A stretch of 21,097 bases of DNA, from contig CAJURF010000067.1 of assembly GCA_910588825.1 (NCBI GenBank), positions 1 through 21,097 on the forward strand, in the 5' to 3' direction. Below, piece by piece: positions 6,087 to 13,657 of this stretch (within the stretch, counting starts at the first letter, position 1; the number at the start of each line of letters is the position of its first letter). This DNA comes from an uncultured Lachnospiraceae bacterium (GTDB lineage Bacteria > Bacillota > Clostridia > Lachnospirales > Lachnospiraceae). The notes beneath the pieces are model-generated. The model worked only from the letters and a program-made list of their open reading frames with translations. It did no database searches and was not told where the DNA came from. The position numbers were made by a program, and so were the translations under genes.

Positions 6087-8309
6087 ATGCTGTATGCCGA
6101 CATTGTTGTGGATATCTCTCATGAAAAATTGGATAAAGTATTTCAGTACCAGGTTCCTGAGCAGTTGGAGAGTGAAATCTGCGTGGGAATGGTGGTGCAT
6201 GTTCCTTTTGGAAAAGGCAGCCGGGAAATATCCGGTTATGTGGCAGGACTCACCCGGACTCCTTCTATGGAACCGGAGAAAATGAAGGAAATTCTCTGTT
6301 TAAAGAGCAGTGCTGAGACTACTGAGTCGAATCTGATTCTTCTGGCAGACTGGATGAAGCGGCAGTATGGCTCCACCATGATACAGGCTCTGCGGACGGT
6401 ATTTCCGGTGAAAGCGAAAATCCAGGCAAAAGAGCAGCGCACCATTGTAAAAACGGCTTCTGATGAGCAGGCACAAAAAATGGGGGAGCTGTGGAGGCAG
6501 AAAAATTACAGGGCAAGAGTCCGTCTGCTGGAGTATATTCTTCAGCAGGGGCAGGCTGATTATGGACATACCCTGCGGCTGCTGGGAATCGGAAAAAGTG
6601 TAGTGGAAGCTCTGGAGGATGCGGGGATTGTACAGGTGGTCCGAAGGGAAAGCCGGCGAAATCCTGCTGAGGAGCTCTGTGGTGACAGTATAAAGGCAGG
6701 GAATGTTCTGACTCACAGCCAGAGACAGGCTGTGGAGAAAATCTGCCGGGAGTGGGAGGGAGAGAACCGCCCTTGTTTATTATATGGGGTAACCGGAAGC
6801 GGTAAAACCCGGGTTTATATGGAATTGATCAGCAGGGTGCTGAGGGAGGGAAAACAGGCAGTTGTGCTGATTCCGGAAATTGCCCTCACCTATCAAATGG
6901 TAATGGGATTTTATGAAGAATTTCAAGATCAGGTGTCGGTGCTCCATTCCCGGCTGTCCCCTGGCGAAAAATACGATCAGATGAAACGGGCCAAGGCAGG
7001 GGAAATATCCATTATGGTGGGCCCCCGTTCCGCTCTTTTTACCCCGTTTCCCAGGCTGGGGCTGATTGTGATTGATGAGGAACAAGAACAGACCTATAAA
7101 AGTGAACAGGTGCCCCGTTACCATGCCCGGGAAACAGCCATTTACCGGGCACAGCTGGAGCATGCTCATGTGGTCCTGGGCTCGGCCACACCTTCCCTGG
7201 ACACTTATTATCAGTGCCAGCAGGGCCGATATCAAAAGTGTGTACTGGCCAGCAGATATCATCAGCGGCCTATGCCCCAGGCAGTTGTGGTGGATATGCG
7301 CCAGGAGTTAAAAGCAGGAAACCGGTCCATCCTAAGCCGCAGGCTGCAGGCGGAAATGGAGCAGAGGCTGGAAAAGAAGGAACAGGTGATCTTGTTCTTG
7401 AACCGGAGAGGGTATGCAGGACTTATTACATGCAGATCTTGCGGCTATGTGTTAAAATGTCCTCACTGCGATGTGTCTCTGGCAGAGCATAACAATGGGA
7501 CAAGTGTCTGCCATTACTGCGGCTATGTGCAGAAAAGGCTGGCCGTCTGTCCTCAGTGCGGTTCACCGTATATTGGAGGATTCCAGGCAGGGACCCAGCA
7601 GATTGAGGAGATTGTGAAGGAGAGATTTCCCCAGAGCCGGGTTCTGCGCATGGATTATGATACCACCCGCGGCAAGAAAGGCCACTGGGAGATTCTGCAG
7701 GCGTTTCAGAACCGGGAGGCGGATATACTCATTGGGACTCAGATGATTGTGAAAGGCCATGACATTCCCAACGTGACTCTGATGGGTATTCTCGCGGCGG
7801 ACATGTCTCTGCACGGGGGAGATTATTCAGGCAGTGAGCGGACGTTCCAGCTGATCACACAGGCGGTGGGCCGTGCAGGGCGGGGAGAGACGGCAGGAAG
7901 CGCGGTGATACAGACGTATCAGCCGGAACACTACAGCATCGTCTGTGCCGCCCGCCAGGATTATGACGATTTTTATCAAAAGGAAATTGTGTACAGGGAT
8001 TTGATGGAATATCCGCCGGTTTCCGGTATGATGGGAGTCTTAGGCTTTGGAAAAAATGAAAAACAGCTGGCTGTGGCCATGGAGTTTATCCGGAAATTCA
8101 TCAGCCGGGCAGATAAAAAGCAAAAGTTTAAGGTGATTGGCCCCACAGCCCCGGCGGTGGCTAAAGTCCAGGATGTCTACAGAAGGATTTTGTATGTGAA
8201 AGATCGGGATTTGGACGGGCTGAGAAAGTTAAAAGATCAGATAGAAGCTTATGTGCAGATCAATTCGGGATTTCGCGGACTGCATATACAGTTTGATTTT
8301 CATGTATAA
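6087..8309 (+). CDS. priA: primosomal protein N' (replication restart helicase PriA)
   Basis: A 3'-to-5' superfamily 2 DNA helicase that recognises stalled forks and reloads the replicative helicase. It has 740 residues, as usual. The N-terminal DNA-binding domain begins MLYADIVVDIS; Walker A is GVTGSGKT (234-241); Walker B is DEEQ (330-333), where most PriA proteins have DEEH. Two zinc clusters lie near residues 450-500 (CRSC, CPHC, CHYC, CPQC), followed by the C-terminal helicase motifs ending in QAVGRAGRGE. The start is taken at the ATG at 6087, preceded by AGAGGTG (6071-6077). A GTG at 6075 overlapping the murE stop is the alternative. It is probably cotranscribed with murE and def. Confidence 0.95.
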   Translation: MLYADIVVDISHEKLDKVFQYQVPEQLESEICVGMVVHVPFGKGSREISGYVAGLTRTPSMEPEKMKEILCLKSSAETTESNLILLADWMKRQYGSTMIQALRTVFPVKAKIQAKEQRTIVKTASDEQAQKMGELWRQKNYRARVRLLEYILQQGQADYGHTLRLLGIGKSVVEALEDAGIVQVVRRESRRNPAEELCGDSIKAGNVLTHSQRQAVEKICREWEGENRPCLLYGVTGSGKTRVYMELISRVLREGKQAVVLIPEIALTYQMVMGFYEEFQDQVSVLHSRLSPGEKYDQMKRAKAGEISIMVGPRSALFTPFPRLGLIVIDEEQEQTYKSEQVPRYHARETAIYRAQLEHAHVVLGSATPSLDTYYQCQQGRYQKCVLASRYHQRPMPQAVVVDMRQELKAGNRSILSRRLQAEMEQRLEKKEQVILFLNRRGYAGLITCRSCGYVLKCPHCDVSLAEHNNGTSVCHYCGYVQKRLAVCPQCGSPYIGGFQAGTQQIEEIVKERFPQSRVLRMDYDTTRGKKGHWEILQAFQNREADILIGTQMIVKGHDIPNVTLMGILAADMSLHGGDYSGSERTFQLITQAVGRAGRGETAGSAVIQTYQPEHYSIVCAARQDYDDFYQKEIVYRDLMEYPPVSGMMGVLGFGKNEKQLAVAMEFIRKFISRADKKQKFKVIGPTAPAVAKVQDVYRRILYVKDRDLDGLRKLKDQIEAYVQINSGFRGLHIQFDFHV

Positions 8310-8343
8310 TAATTAGTATACCAGGAAAGGAGCTAGGAGAAAA

Positions 8344-8814
8344 ATGGCGATTCGTAAAATTCGGTTGGAAGGTGACGCGGTATTGGGGAAGAAGTGCCGG
8401 CCCGTGGAGAAAATGACAGATAAAATCCACGTGCTGGTTGATGATATGCTGGAAACCATGTATGAATCCAACGGTGTTGGATTAGCAGCGCCGCAAGTGG
8501 GTATATTAAAGAGGGTGGTTGTCATTGATGTAGGCGACGGGCCTCTGGTGATGATTAATCCCCAGCTGATCGAATCGCAGGGAGAACAGACTGGTGATGA
8601 GGGATGTTTAAGTGTTCCCGGGGTGGCCGGACAGGTGACCAGGCCCAATTATGTGAGGGTACAGGCACTTGATGAAGAGATGCAGGAAATTGAGATAGAA
8701 GCCACAGAACTTCTGGCCCGGGCGTGCTGCCATGAAATTGACCATCTGGATGGAATTATGTATACGGCTCTGGTGGAAGACGGCCTGCATCCGGTGAACA
8801 ATGAGGAGGAATAG
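8344..8814 (+). CDS. def: peptide deformylase
   Basis: A metalloenzyme that removes the formyl group from the N-terminal Met of nascent proteins at the ribosome. It has 156 residues, typical of the short type. All three signatures are intact: GVGLAAPQVG (44-53), EGCLS (86-90) with metal ligand C88, and HEIDH (130-134) with the two His ligands and catalytic Glu. Ribosome sites AAAGGAG and TAGGAG precede the ATG. It is paired with fmt, which adds the formyl group to initiator tRNA, in the common def-fmt order; the gap is 6 nt. Confidence 0.96.
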   Translation: MAIRKIRLEGDAVLGKKCRPVEKMTDKIHVLVDDMLETMYESNGVGLAAPQVGILKRVVVIDVGDGPLVMINPQLIESQGEQTGDEGCLSVPGVAGQVTRPNYVRVQALDEEMQEIEIEATELLARACCHEIDHLDGIMYTALVEDGLHPVNNEEE

Positions 8815-8820
8815 TGCCAT

Positions 8821-9771
8821 ATGAAAGTAGTTTATATGGGAACCCCGGATTTTGCCGTGGAGACGCTGCGGGAGATTGTCCGAAACGGGCATGAAGTCCT
8901 GGCAGTGGTGACCCAGCCGGACAGGCCAAAAGGCAGAGGCAAGACCTTAAAACCCACCCCTGTGAAGGAAGCAGCCCAAAAGATGGGGCTTGTGGTATAC
9001 CAATATGAAAATGTAAAAAATTCTGATTTTATGGAAGTTTTAAAGCAGTTAAAGCCGGATGTGATTGTGGTTGCAGCTTTTGGACAGATGCTTCCCCGGG
9101 AAATTTTGGATTTTCCCCCTTATGGCTGTCTGAATGTACATGCGTCCCTGCTTCCGAAATACCGGGGGGCGGCGCCCATTCAGTGGGCTGTAATCCGCGG
9201 GGAGAAGGAAACAGGAGTCACCATTATGCGCATGGATGAAGGCCTGGATACCGGGGATATGCTGGCAGAGAAAGTCTGCGCGTTAAGTCCTGACGAGACA
9301 GGGGGAAGATTGTTTGATAAGCTGAGCGTCCTGGGAGCGGAGCTTCTGGCAAAGACGCTGGATGCCATTACAAAAGGTGATATCCACGCCCGGCCACAGC
9401 CTGCGGACAGTCCTACGCCTTATGCGGCAATGATAGAAAAGAGTATGGGCCGCATTGACTGGGAAAAGGACGCGTACACCATTGAGCGTCTGGTGAGAGG
9501 CATGGACCCATGGCCGGGGGCTTTTACCCGTCTCAATGGGAAGATGCTGAAGATTTTAAAGGCATCTGTGAAAAATCCAAAACAGGCAGAAGGACTGGCG
9601 GACGCTGTGCCCGGACAGACGGTGGGCACAGACAGGACAGGGATTTATGTAAAATGCGCCGAGGGATGCCTGTATATTGAAAAATTGCAGCTGGAAGGAA
9701 AAAAGGGCATGGCAGCGGCAGATTTCCTCCGGGGTTACAGGATTGAACAGGGGACGGTTTTGGGCAGTTAG
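8821..9771 (+). CDS. fmt: methionyl-tRNA formyltransferase
   Basis: It transfers a formyl group from 10-formyltetrahydrofolate to initiator Met-tRNA. It has 316 residues, family length. The Rossmann-like start is VVYMGTPDFA, and the PDRPKGRGK loop binds tRNA. Catalytic N105 and H107 lie in NVHASLLPKYRG, and D143 in DEGLDTGD. A C-terminal OB-fold domain follows from about residue 205. AGGAGGAA at 8805-8812 supports the ATG. It is coupled in context with def. Confidence 0.96.
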   Translation: MKVVYMGTPDFAVETLREIVRNGHEVLAVVTQPDRPKGRGKTLKPTPVKEAAQKMGLVVYQYENVKNSDFMEVLKQLKPDVIVVAAFGQMLPREILDFPPYGCLNVHASLLPKYRGAAPIQWAVIRGEKETGVTIMRMDEGLDTGDMLAEKVCALSPDETGGRLFDKLSVLGAELLAKTLDAITKGDIHARPQPADSPTPYAAMIEKSMGRIDWEKDAYTIERLVRGMDPWPGAFTRLNGKMLKILKASVKNPKQAEGLADAVPGQTVGTDRTGIYVKCAEGCLYIEKLQLEGKKGMAAADFLRGYRIEQGTVLGS

Positions 9772-9809
9772 CTGCAGCGCCGCTGAAAGCGGCAGAAATG
9801 GAGGCAGAC

Positions 9810-10517
9810 ATGGGCTTTTATGGTTACAGGTTTTACGGAATGGACTGGACAGTACTGCTGCTTGCGGCAGGCATGGTTTTATCTTTGCTGGCTTCCGCAG
9901 GGATGAAGCGGACGTTTTCTGTATACTGCAGGATACCCAGCGCATCCCGGATGACAGGGGCGCAGACGGCTCAGAGGATTTTGTCTATGGCGGGACTATC
10001 GGATGTGCAGGTGCGCCCGGTGTCCGGCCAGCTCACAGACCACTATGACCCCAGGACGCGGACAGTCCGCTTATCGGAGGCTGTGTATCAGCAGACTTCT
10101 CTGGCAGCGGTGGGAGTGGCGGCCCATGAGTGCGGACACGCGCTGCAGCATCACACAGGTTATGCGCCTCTGAGATGGAGAAGCGCTATTGTCCCCATAG
10201 CCAATTTCGGGTCCGGGCTTTCCTGGCCTGTGTTTCTGGCAGGGCTGGTGATGTCTGTCCGCCCCCTTTTGTATTTGGGAATTGCTCTGTTTATGGGCGC
10301 AGTTCTTTTTCAGCTTGTGACGCTGCCGGTGGAGCTGAATGCTTCTGCCAGAGCTCTGCGGCTTTTGTCCGATGACGGGATTTTAGCCCAGCAGGAAGTG
10401 CCTGGAGCGCGCAAGGTGTTAAAGGCTGCAGCCATGACATATGTGGCGGCGCTGGCGTCTTCGATATTACAGCTGATGCGTCTGTTAGTATTGGCAGGAG
10501 GAAGAAATCGTGAGTAA
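9810..10517 (+). CDS. membrane zinc metallopeptidase, YugP family
   Basis: A predicted integral-membrane neutral zinc peptidase of the family that includes Bacillus YugP (Pfam Zn_peptidase_2). It has 235 residues. The zinc motif is HECGH (106-110) in VAAHECGHALQHH; ELNASARAL further on is the expected region for the third ligand. Hydrophobic segments lie near residues 9-28, 130-170 and the C-terminus. The ATG at 9810 has GGAGG at 9800-9804; an in-frame ATG at 9798 lies just before that ribosome site and is less likely. The end overlaps rsmB by 8 nt. A perfect hairpin (9779-9793, GCCGCT/AGCGGC) without a T run precedes it. The substrate is not known; the family is often found beside rsmB in Clostridia. 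Confidence 0.85.
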   Translation: MGFYGYRFYGMDWTVLLLAAGMVLSLLASAGMKRTFSVYCRIPSASRMTGAQTAQRILSMAGLSDVQVRPVSGQLTDHYDPRTRTVRLSEAVYQQTSLAAVGVAAHECGHALQHHTGYAPLRWRSAIVPIANFGSGLSWPVFLAGLVMSVRPLLYLGIALFMGAVLFQLVTLPVELNASARALRLLSDDGILAQQEVPGARKVLKAAAMTYVAALASSILQLMRLLVLAGGRNRE

Positions 10518-11862
10518 AAAATATCCGGTGAGAGAGATTATACTGGAATTATTATTGGAGATTAACGAAGAAGGAACGTATTGTCATACAGCTCTTGGCA
10601 ATACGCTGAAGAAATATCAGTTTCTGCCCAAACAGGACCGGGCATTTATCACCAGGGTATGTGAAGGTACAGTGGAGTATGCTATTCAGATTGATTACAT
10701 CATCAATTATTTTTCCAAGATTAAAACCACAGATATGAAGCCGGTTATCCGGGAAATTCTGCGAAGTGGTGTATACCAGCTGATGTATATGGACAGTGTG
10801 CCGGATTCCGCCGCCTGCAATGAGTCGGTAAAACTTGCACAGAAAAAAGGCTTTTATAGTCTGAAACCCTTTGTAAACGGCGTGCTCCGCACCATAGCGC
10901 GCCGGATCAATGAAGTAGAATATCCGCCGAAAGCCACACCTGTGGCGTATTTGAGCGCTCGTTATTCTATGCCGGAGAGTCTGGTGCAGCGATGGGTGGG
11001 GTCTTATGGGGGGGACATTACCAGGGAGATACTGAAAAGTTTTCTGGAGGAAAAGCCTGTCACTGTACGCATCAGCAAAAACAGTGACAAAGACAAAGTT
11101 CTGGAGAGCCTGAGAAAACAGCAGGTAAAAGTGGAAAAGGCTCCTTATCTGGACTATGCGTATTATATTTCCGGTTATGACCATCTGATGACTCTGGATG
11201 CTTTCTGGAAAGGAGAGATTCAGGTGCAGGATGTGAGCTCCATGCTGGTCACAGAGATTGCCCATCCATCCAAAGGAAATTATATTATTGATCTGTGCGC
11301 GGCTCCGGGAGGAAAAGCTCTCCACATGGCAGAGAAGATGGGTGACTTTGGAATGGTGGACGCCAGGGACACTTCTGAACATAAGGTGAATCTGCTGAAA
11401 GAAAATATTCTGCGCTCCGGAGCCATCAATATCCGTGCAAAACGCCAGGATGCCACAGTATTTGACACGGAATCGGTTCTAAAGGCAGACATTGTGCTGG
11501 CGGATGTGCCTTGTTCCGGATATGGTGTGATCGGGAAAAAGCCGGACATTAAATATAAGATGAGCAGCCACAAGCAGCAGGAACTGGTCATTCTCCAGAG
11601 GAAAATTTTATCCATGGCCGTTGATTACATAAAGCCCGGCGGTGTGCTGATTTTCAGCACATGTACCATTGCCGATGAGGAAAACCGGGATAATTATCAG
11701 TGGCTTTTGGATAATTATCCTCTGGAGCCAGACAGTCTGAATCCCTATCTGCCCAGAGAACTGCACTGCATGACCACCTCCAGAGGCTATCTTCAGCTGC
11801 TGCCGGGGGTGCATAAGACAGATGGGTTTTTTATGGCAAGATTGAAAAAGACGGAGGGATGA
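10510..11862 (+). CDS. rsmB: 16S rRNA (cytosine-C5) methyltransferase RsmB
   Basis: It methylates a cytosine of 16S rRNA (C967 in E. coli) using S-adenosylmethionine. It has 450 residues. An N-terminal NusB-like RNA-binding domain covers about residues 1-135, then the methyltransferase domain with SAM motif DLCAAPGGKA, motif IV DVPCSGYG (C335) and motif VI STCT (C385, the likely nucleophile by family knowledge). The start is GTG at 10510 with AGGAGGA (10496-10502); the first 8 nt overlap the preceding peptidase gene. It ends in an ATGA overlap with rlmN. Confidence 0.95.
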   Translation: MSKKYPVREIILELLLEINEEGTYCHTALGNTLKKYQFLPKQDRAFITRVCEGTVEYAIQIDYIINYFSKIKTTDMKPVIREILRSGVYQLMYMDSVPDSAACNESVKLAQKKGFYSLKPFVNGVLRTIARRINEVEYPPKATPVAYLSARYSMPESLVQRWVGSYGGDITREILKSFLEEKPVTVRISKNSDKDKVLESLRKQQVKVEKAPYLDYAYYISGYDHLMTLDAFWKGEIQVQDVSSMLVTEIAHPSKGNYIIDLCAAPGGKALHMAEKMGDFGMVDARDTSEHKVNLLKENILRSGAINIRAKRQDATVFDTESVLKADIVLADVPCSGYGVIGKKPDIKYKMSSHKQQELVILQRKILSMAVDYIKPGGVLIFSTCTIADEENRDNYQWLLDNYPLEPDSLNPYLPRELHCMTTSRGYLQLLPGVHKTDGFFMARLKKTEG

Positions 11863-12914
11863 TGAAGCAGGATATCAAATCTCTTTACCCAGAGGAGCTG
11901 GTACCAGTTGTCCGGGAAATGGGGGGAAAAGATTTTCAGGGGAAACAATTGTTTCAGTGGCTGCACCAGAAGCAGGAAGATTCTTATGAGTCTATGACCA
12001 ATTTATCCAAGGACATGCGCGGACAGCTGAAGGAGCGCTGGCCGCTGCTGGTGCTGGAGCCGGAAAACACGCAGATTTCCGCCCTGGATGGAACCAGAAA
12101 GTATTTATATGCAATGGAAGACGGACAGAAAGTGGAGAGCGTTTGGATGCAGTATCAGCACGGGGACTCTGTGTGCATTTCTTCTCAGGCAGGCTGTCGG
12201 ATGGGATGCCGTTTCTGTGCGTCTGCCATCGGCGGGCTGGTGAGGAATCTCACGGCGGGGGAGATGCTGGAACAGGTATATGCAGCCGGCCGGGCGGCTG
12301 GAAGGAGGGTTTCCCATGTGGTGGTTATGGGTACCGGAGAGCCGCTGGATAATTACAGCCAGCTGGTGAGATTTATCCGGATTCTCAGCCATGAGCAGGG
12401 GATGAACATGAGCCAGCGCAATATTACTGTGTCCACTTGTGGAATTGTGCCGCAGATTTTTGAGCTGGCAAAAGAGAAACTTCAGATTACCCTGGCACTT
12501 TCTCTTCACGGTGCCACAGATGAAAAACGCCAGGCGTTGATGCCCATAGCGAAAAAGTACAGTCTGGCTGAAGTGATGGAAGCCTGTGATTTTTATTTTC
12601 AGAACACAGGCAGGCGGATTACGTATGAATACAGCTTAATCGGCGGTGTGAATGATACGGATGAGGATGCCGCACAGATTGCCGGGCTTCTGCGCAGAAG
12701 AAACTGCCACCTGAATCTGATTCCTGTAAATCCTGTGGAGGAACGGAAATTTCAGCCGCCTGCGGGGAAAGATGCAGATAAATTTAAAATAAAACTTGAA
12801 AAATATGGAATTAATGTTACTATAAGAAGGAAAATGGGCCGTGATATTGACGGTGCGTGCGGACAGCTGAGAAGAAGGTTTTCCGCGCAGCGGGAAGCAG
12901 AAAGAGAGAAATGA
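11859..12914 (+). CDS. rlmN: dual-specificity 23S rRNA/tRNA adenine-C2 methyltransferase
   Basis: A radical SAM enzyme that makes 2-methyladenosine in 23S rRNA (A2503) and in some tRNAs. It has 351 residues. The iron-sulphur motif is CRMGCRFC (C113, C117, C120); other marks are VVMGTGEPLDN, ITVSTCGIVP, LALSLHGATDEKR and C334 in GACGQL, the conserved Cys that carries the methyl intermediate in this family. The start ATG at 11859 overlaps the rsmB stop as ATGA and has GGAGGG ahead; a second ATG at 11862 is possible. It overlaps the phosphatase gene by ATGA. Confidence 0.96.
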   Translation: MMKQDIKSLYPEELVPVVREMGGKDFQGKQLFQWLHQKQEDSYESMTNLSKDMRGQLKERWPLLVLEPENTQISALDGTRKYLYAMEDGQKVESVWMQYQHGDSVCISSQAGCRMGCRFCASAIGGLVRNLTAGEMLEQVYAAGRAAGRRVSHVVVMGTGEPLDNYSQLVRFIRILSHEQGMNMSQRNITVSTCGIVPQIFELAKEKLQITLALSLHGATDEKRQALMPIAKKYSLAEVMEACDFYFQNTGRRITYEYSLIGGVNDTDEDAAQIAGLLRRRNCHLNLIPVNPVEERKFQPPAGKDADKFKIKLEKYGINVTIRRKMGRDIDGACGQLRRRFSAQREAEREK

Positions 12915-13657
12915 CAATGAGAGTGTACTCGGGTACGGACATAGGACAGCGTAGACGGGTGAACCAGGATTATGTATATGCATCGGTGGATTCGGTGGGG
13001 AATCTTCCCAATCTGTTTGTGGTGGCAGACGGGATGGGAGGCCACAATGCGGGGGATTATGCCTCATCCTGTGCAGTCCATGTTTTAGTAGATACCATTA
13101 AAGAGGATGCAAACTACAGTCCGGTTAAGATTCTCCGCCATGGCATTGAGTCCGCCAACCTGAAAGTTCTGGAGGAAGCGGGAAAGTCACCGGATAAGAA
13201 AGGAATGGGAACAACAATTGTAGCTGCCACAATTGTGGGAAATTACGCCTATGTGGCAAATGTGGGCGACAGCCGTCTGTATGTGGTTCACCAGGGAATC
13301 CGCCAGATTACAAGAGACCATTCGCTGGTACAGGAAATGGTCCGTCTGGGGGAGCTGCGTGAAGAAGAGGCCATTAACCATCCGGATAAAAATATCATTA
13401 CAAGGGCTCTGGGGGCAGCCTCATCTGTGGAGGTGGACTTCTTTGACTTTGAAATCCAGCCGGATGCCATTGTGCTGATGTGCTCAGATGGATTGAGCAA
13501 CATGGTCACCAATGAGGAGATTGCAAAGCTGTTGGAACAGCCAGGGAGTTTAAAGGAGAAGGGGCAGGCCCTCATCCGACTGGCCAATGCCAACGGAGGC
13601 AAAGACAATATTGCAGTTGTGCTGATTGAACCATTTACCAAAGAGGTGAAAGAATGA
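12911..13657 (+). CDS. prpC: PP2C-type Ser/Thr protein phosphatase, partner of the PASTA kinase
   Basis: A metal-dependent cytoplasmic phosphatase that reverses phosphorylation by the adjacent kinase. It has 248 residues. Motifs in order: GQRRRVNQDY, VADGMGGHNAG (D40, G41), GTTIVAA, VANVGDSRLY, CSDGLSN (D193) and GGKDN (D232), which carry the metal-binding aspartates. The ATG at 12911 overlaps the rlmN stop by 4 nt; ATG 12917 is a second choice, and the ribosome site (AAAGAGAG) is weak, so translational coupling is likely. It ends in an ATGA overlap with the kinase. Also known as stp or pstP in other species. Confidence 0.95.
   Translation: MTMRVYSGTDIGQRRRVNQDYVYASVDSVGNLPNLFVVADGMGGHNAGDYASSCAVHVLVDTIKEDANYSPVKILRHGIESANLKVLEEAGKSPDKKGMGTTIVAATIVGNYAYVANVGDSRLYVVHQGIRQITRDHSLVQEMVRLGELREEEAINHPDKNIITRALGAASSVEVDFFDFEIQPDAIVLMCSDGLSNMVTNEEIAKLLEQPGSLKEKGQALIRLANANGGKDNIAVVLIEPFTKEVKE

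Noticed and set aside
9779..9793. Perfect GCCGCT/AGCGGC hairpin between fmt and the peptidase gene as a terminator
   Set aside because: Only 6 bp and no T run after it, so transcription probably continues.
10552..11382. 276-codon minus-strand open frame inside rsmB
   Set aside because: Shadow of rsmB; no motif and no ribosome site.
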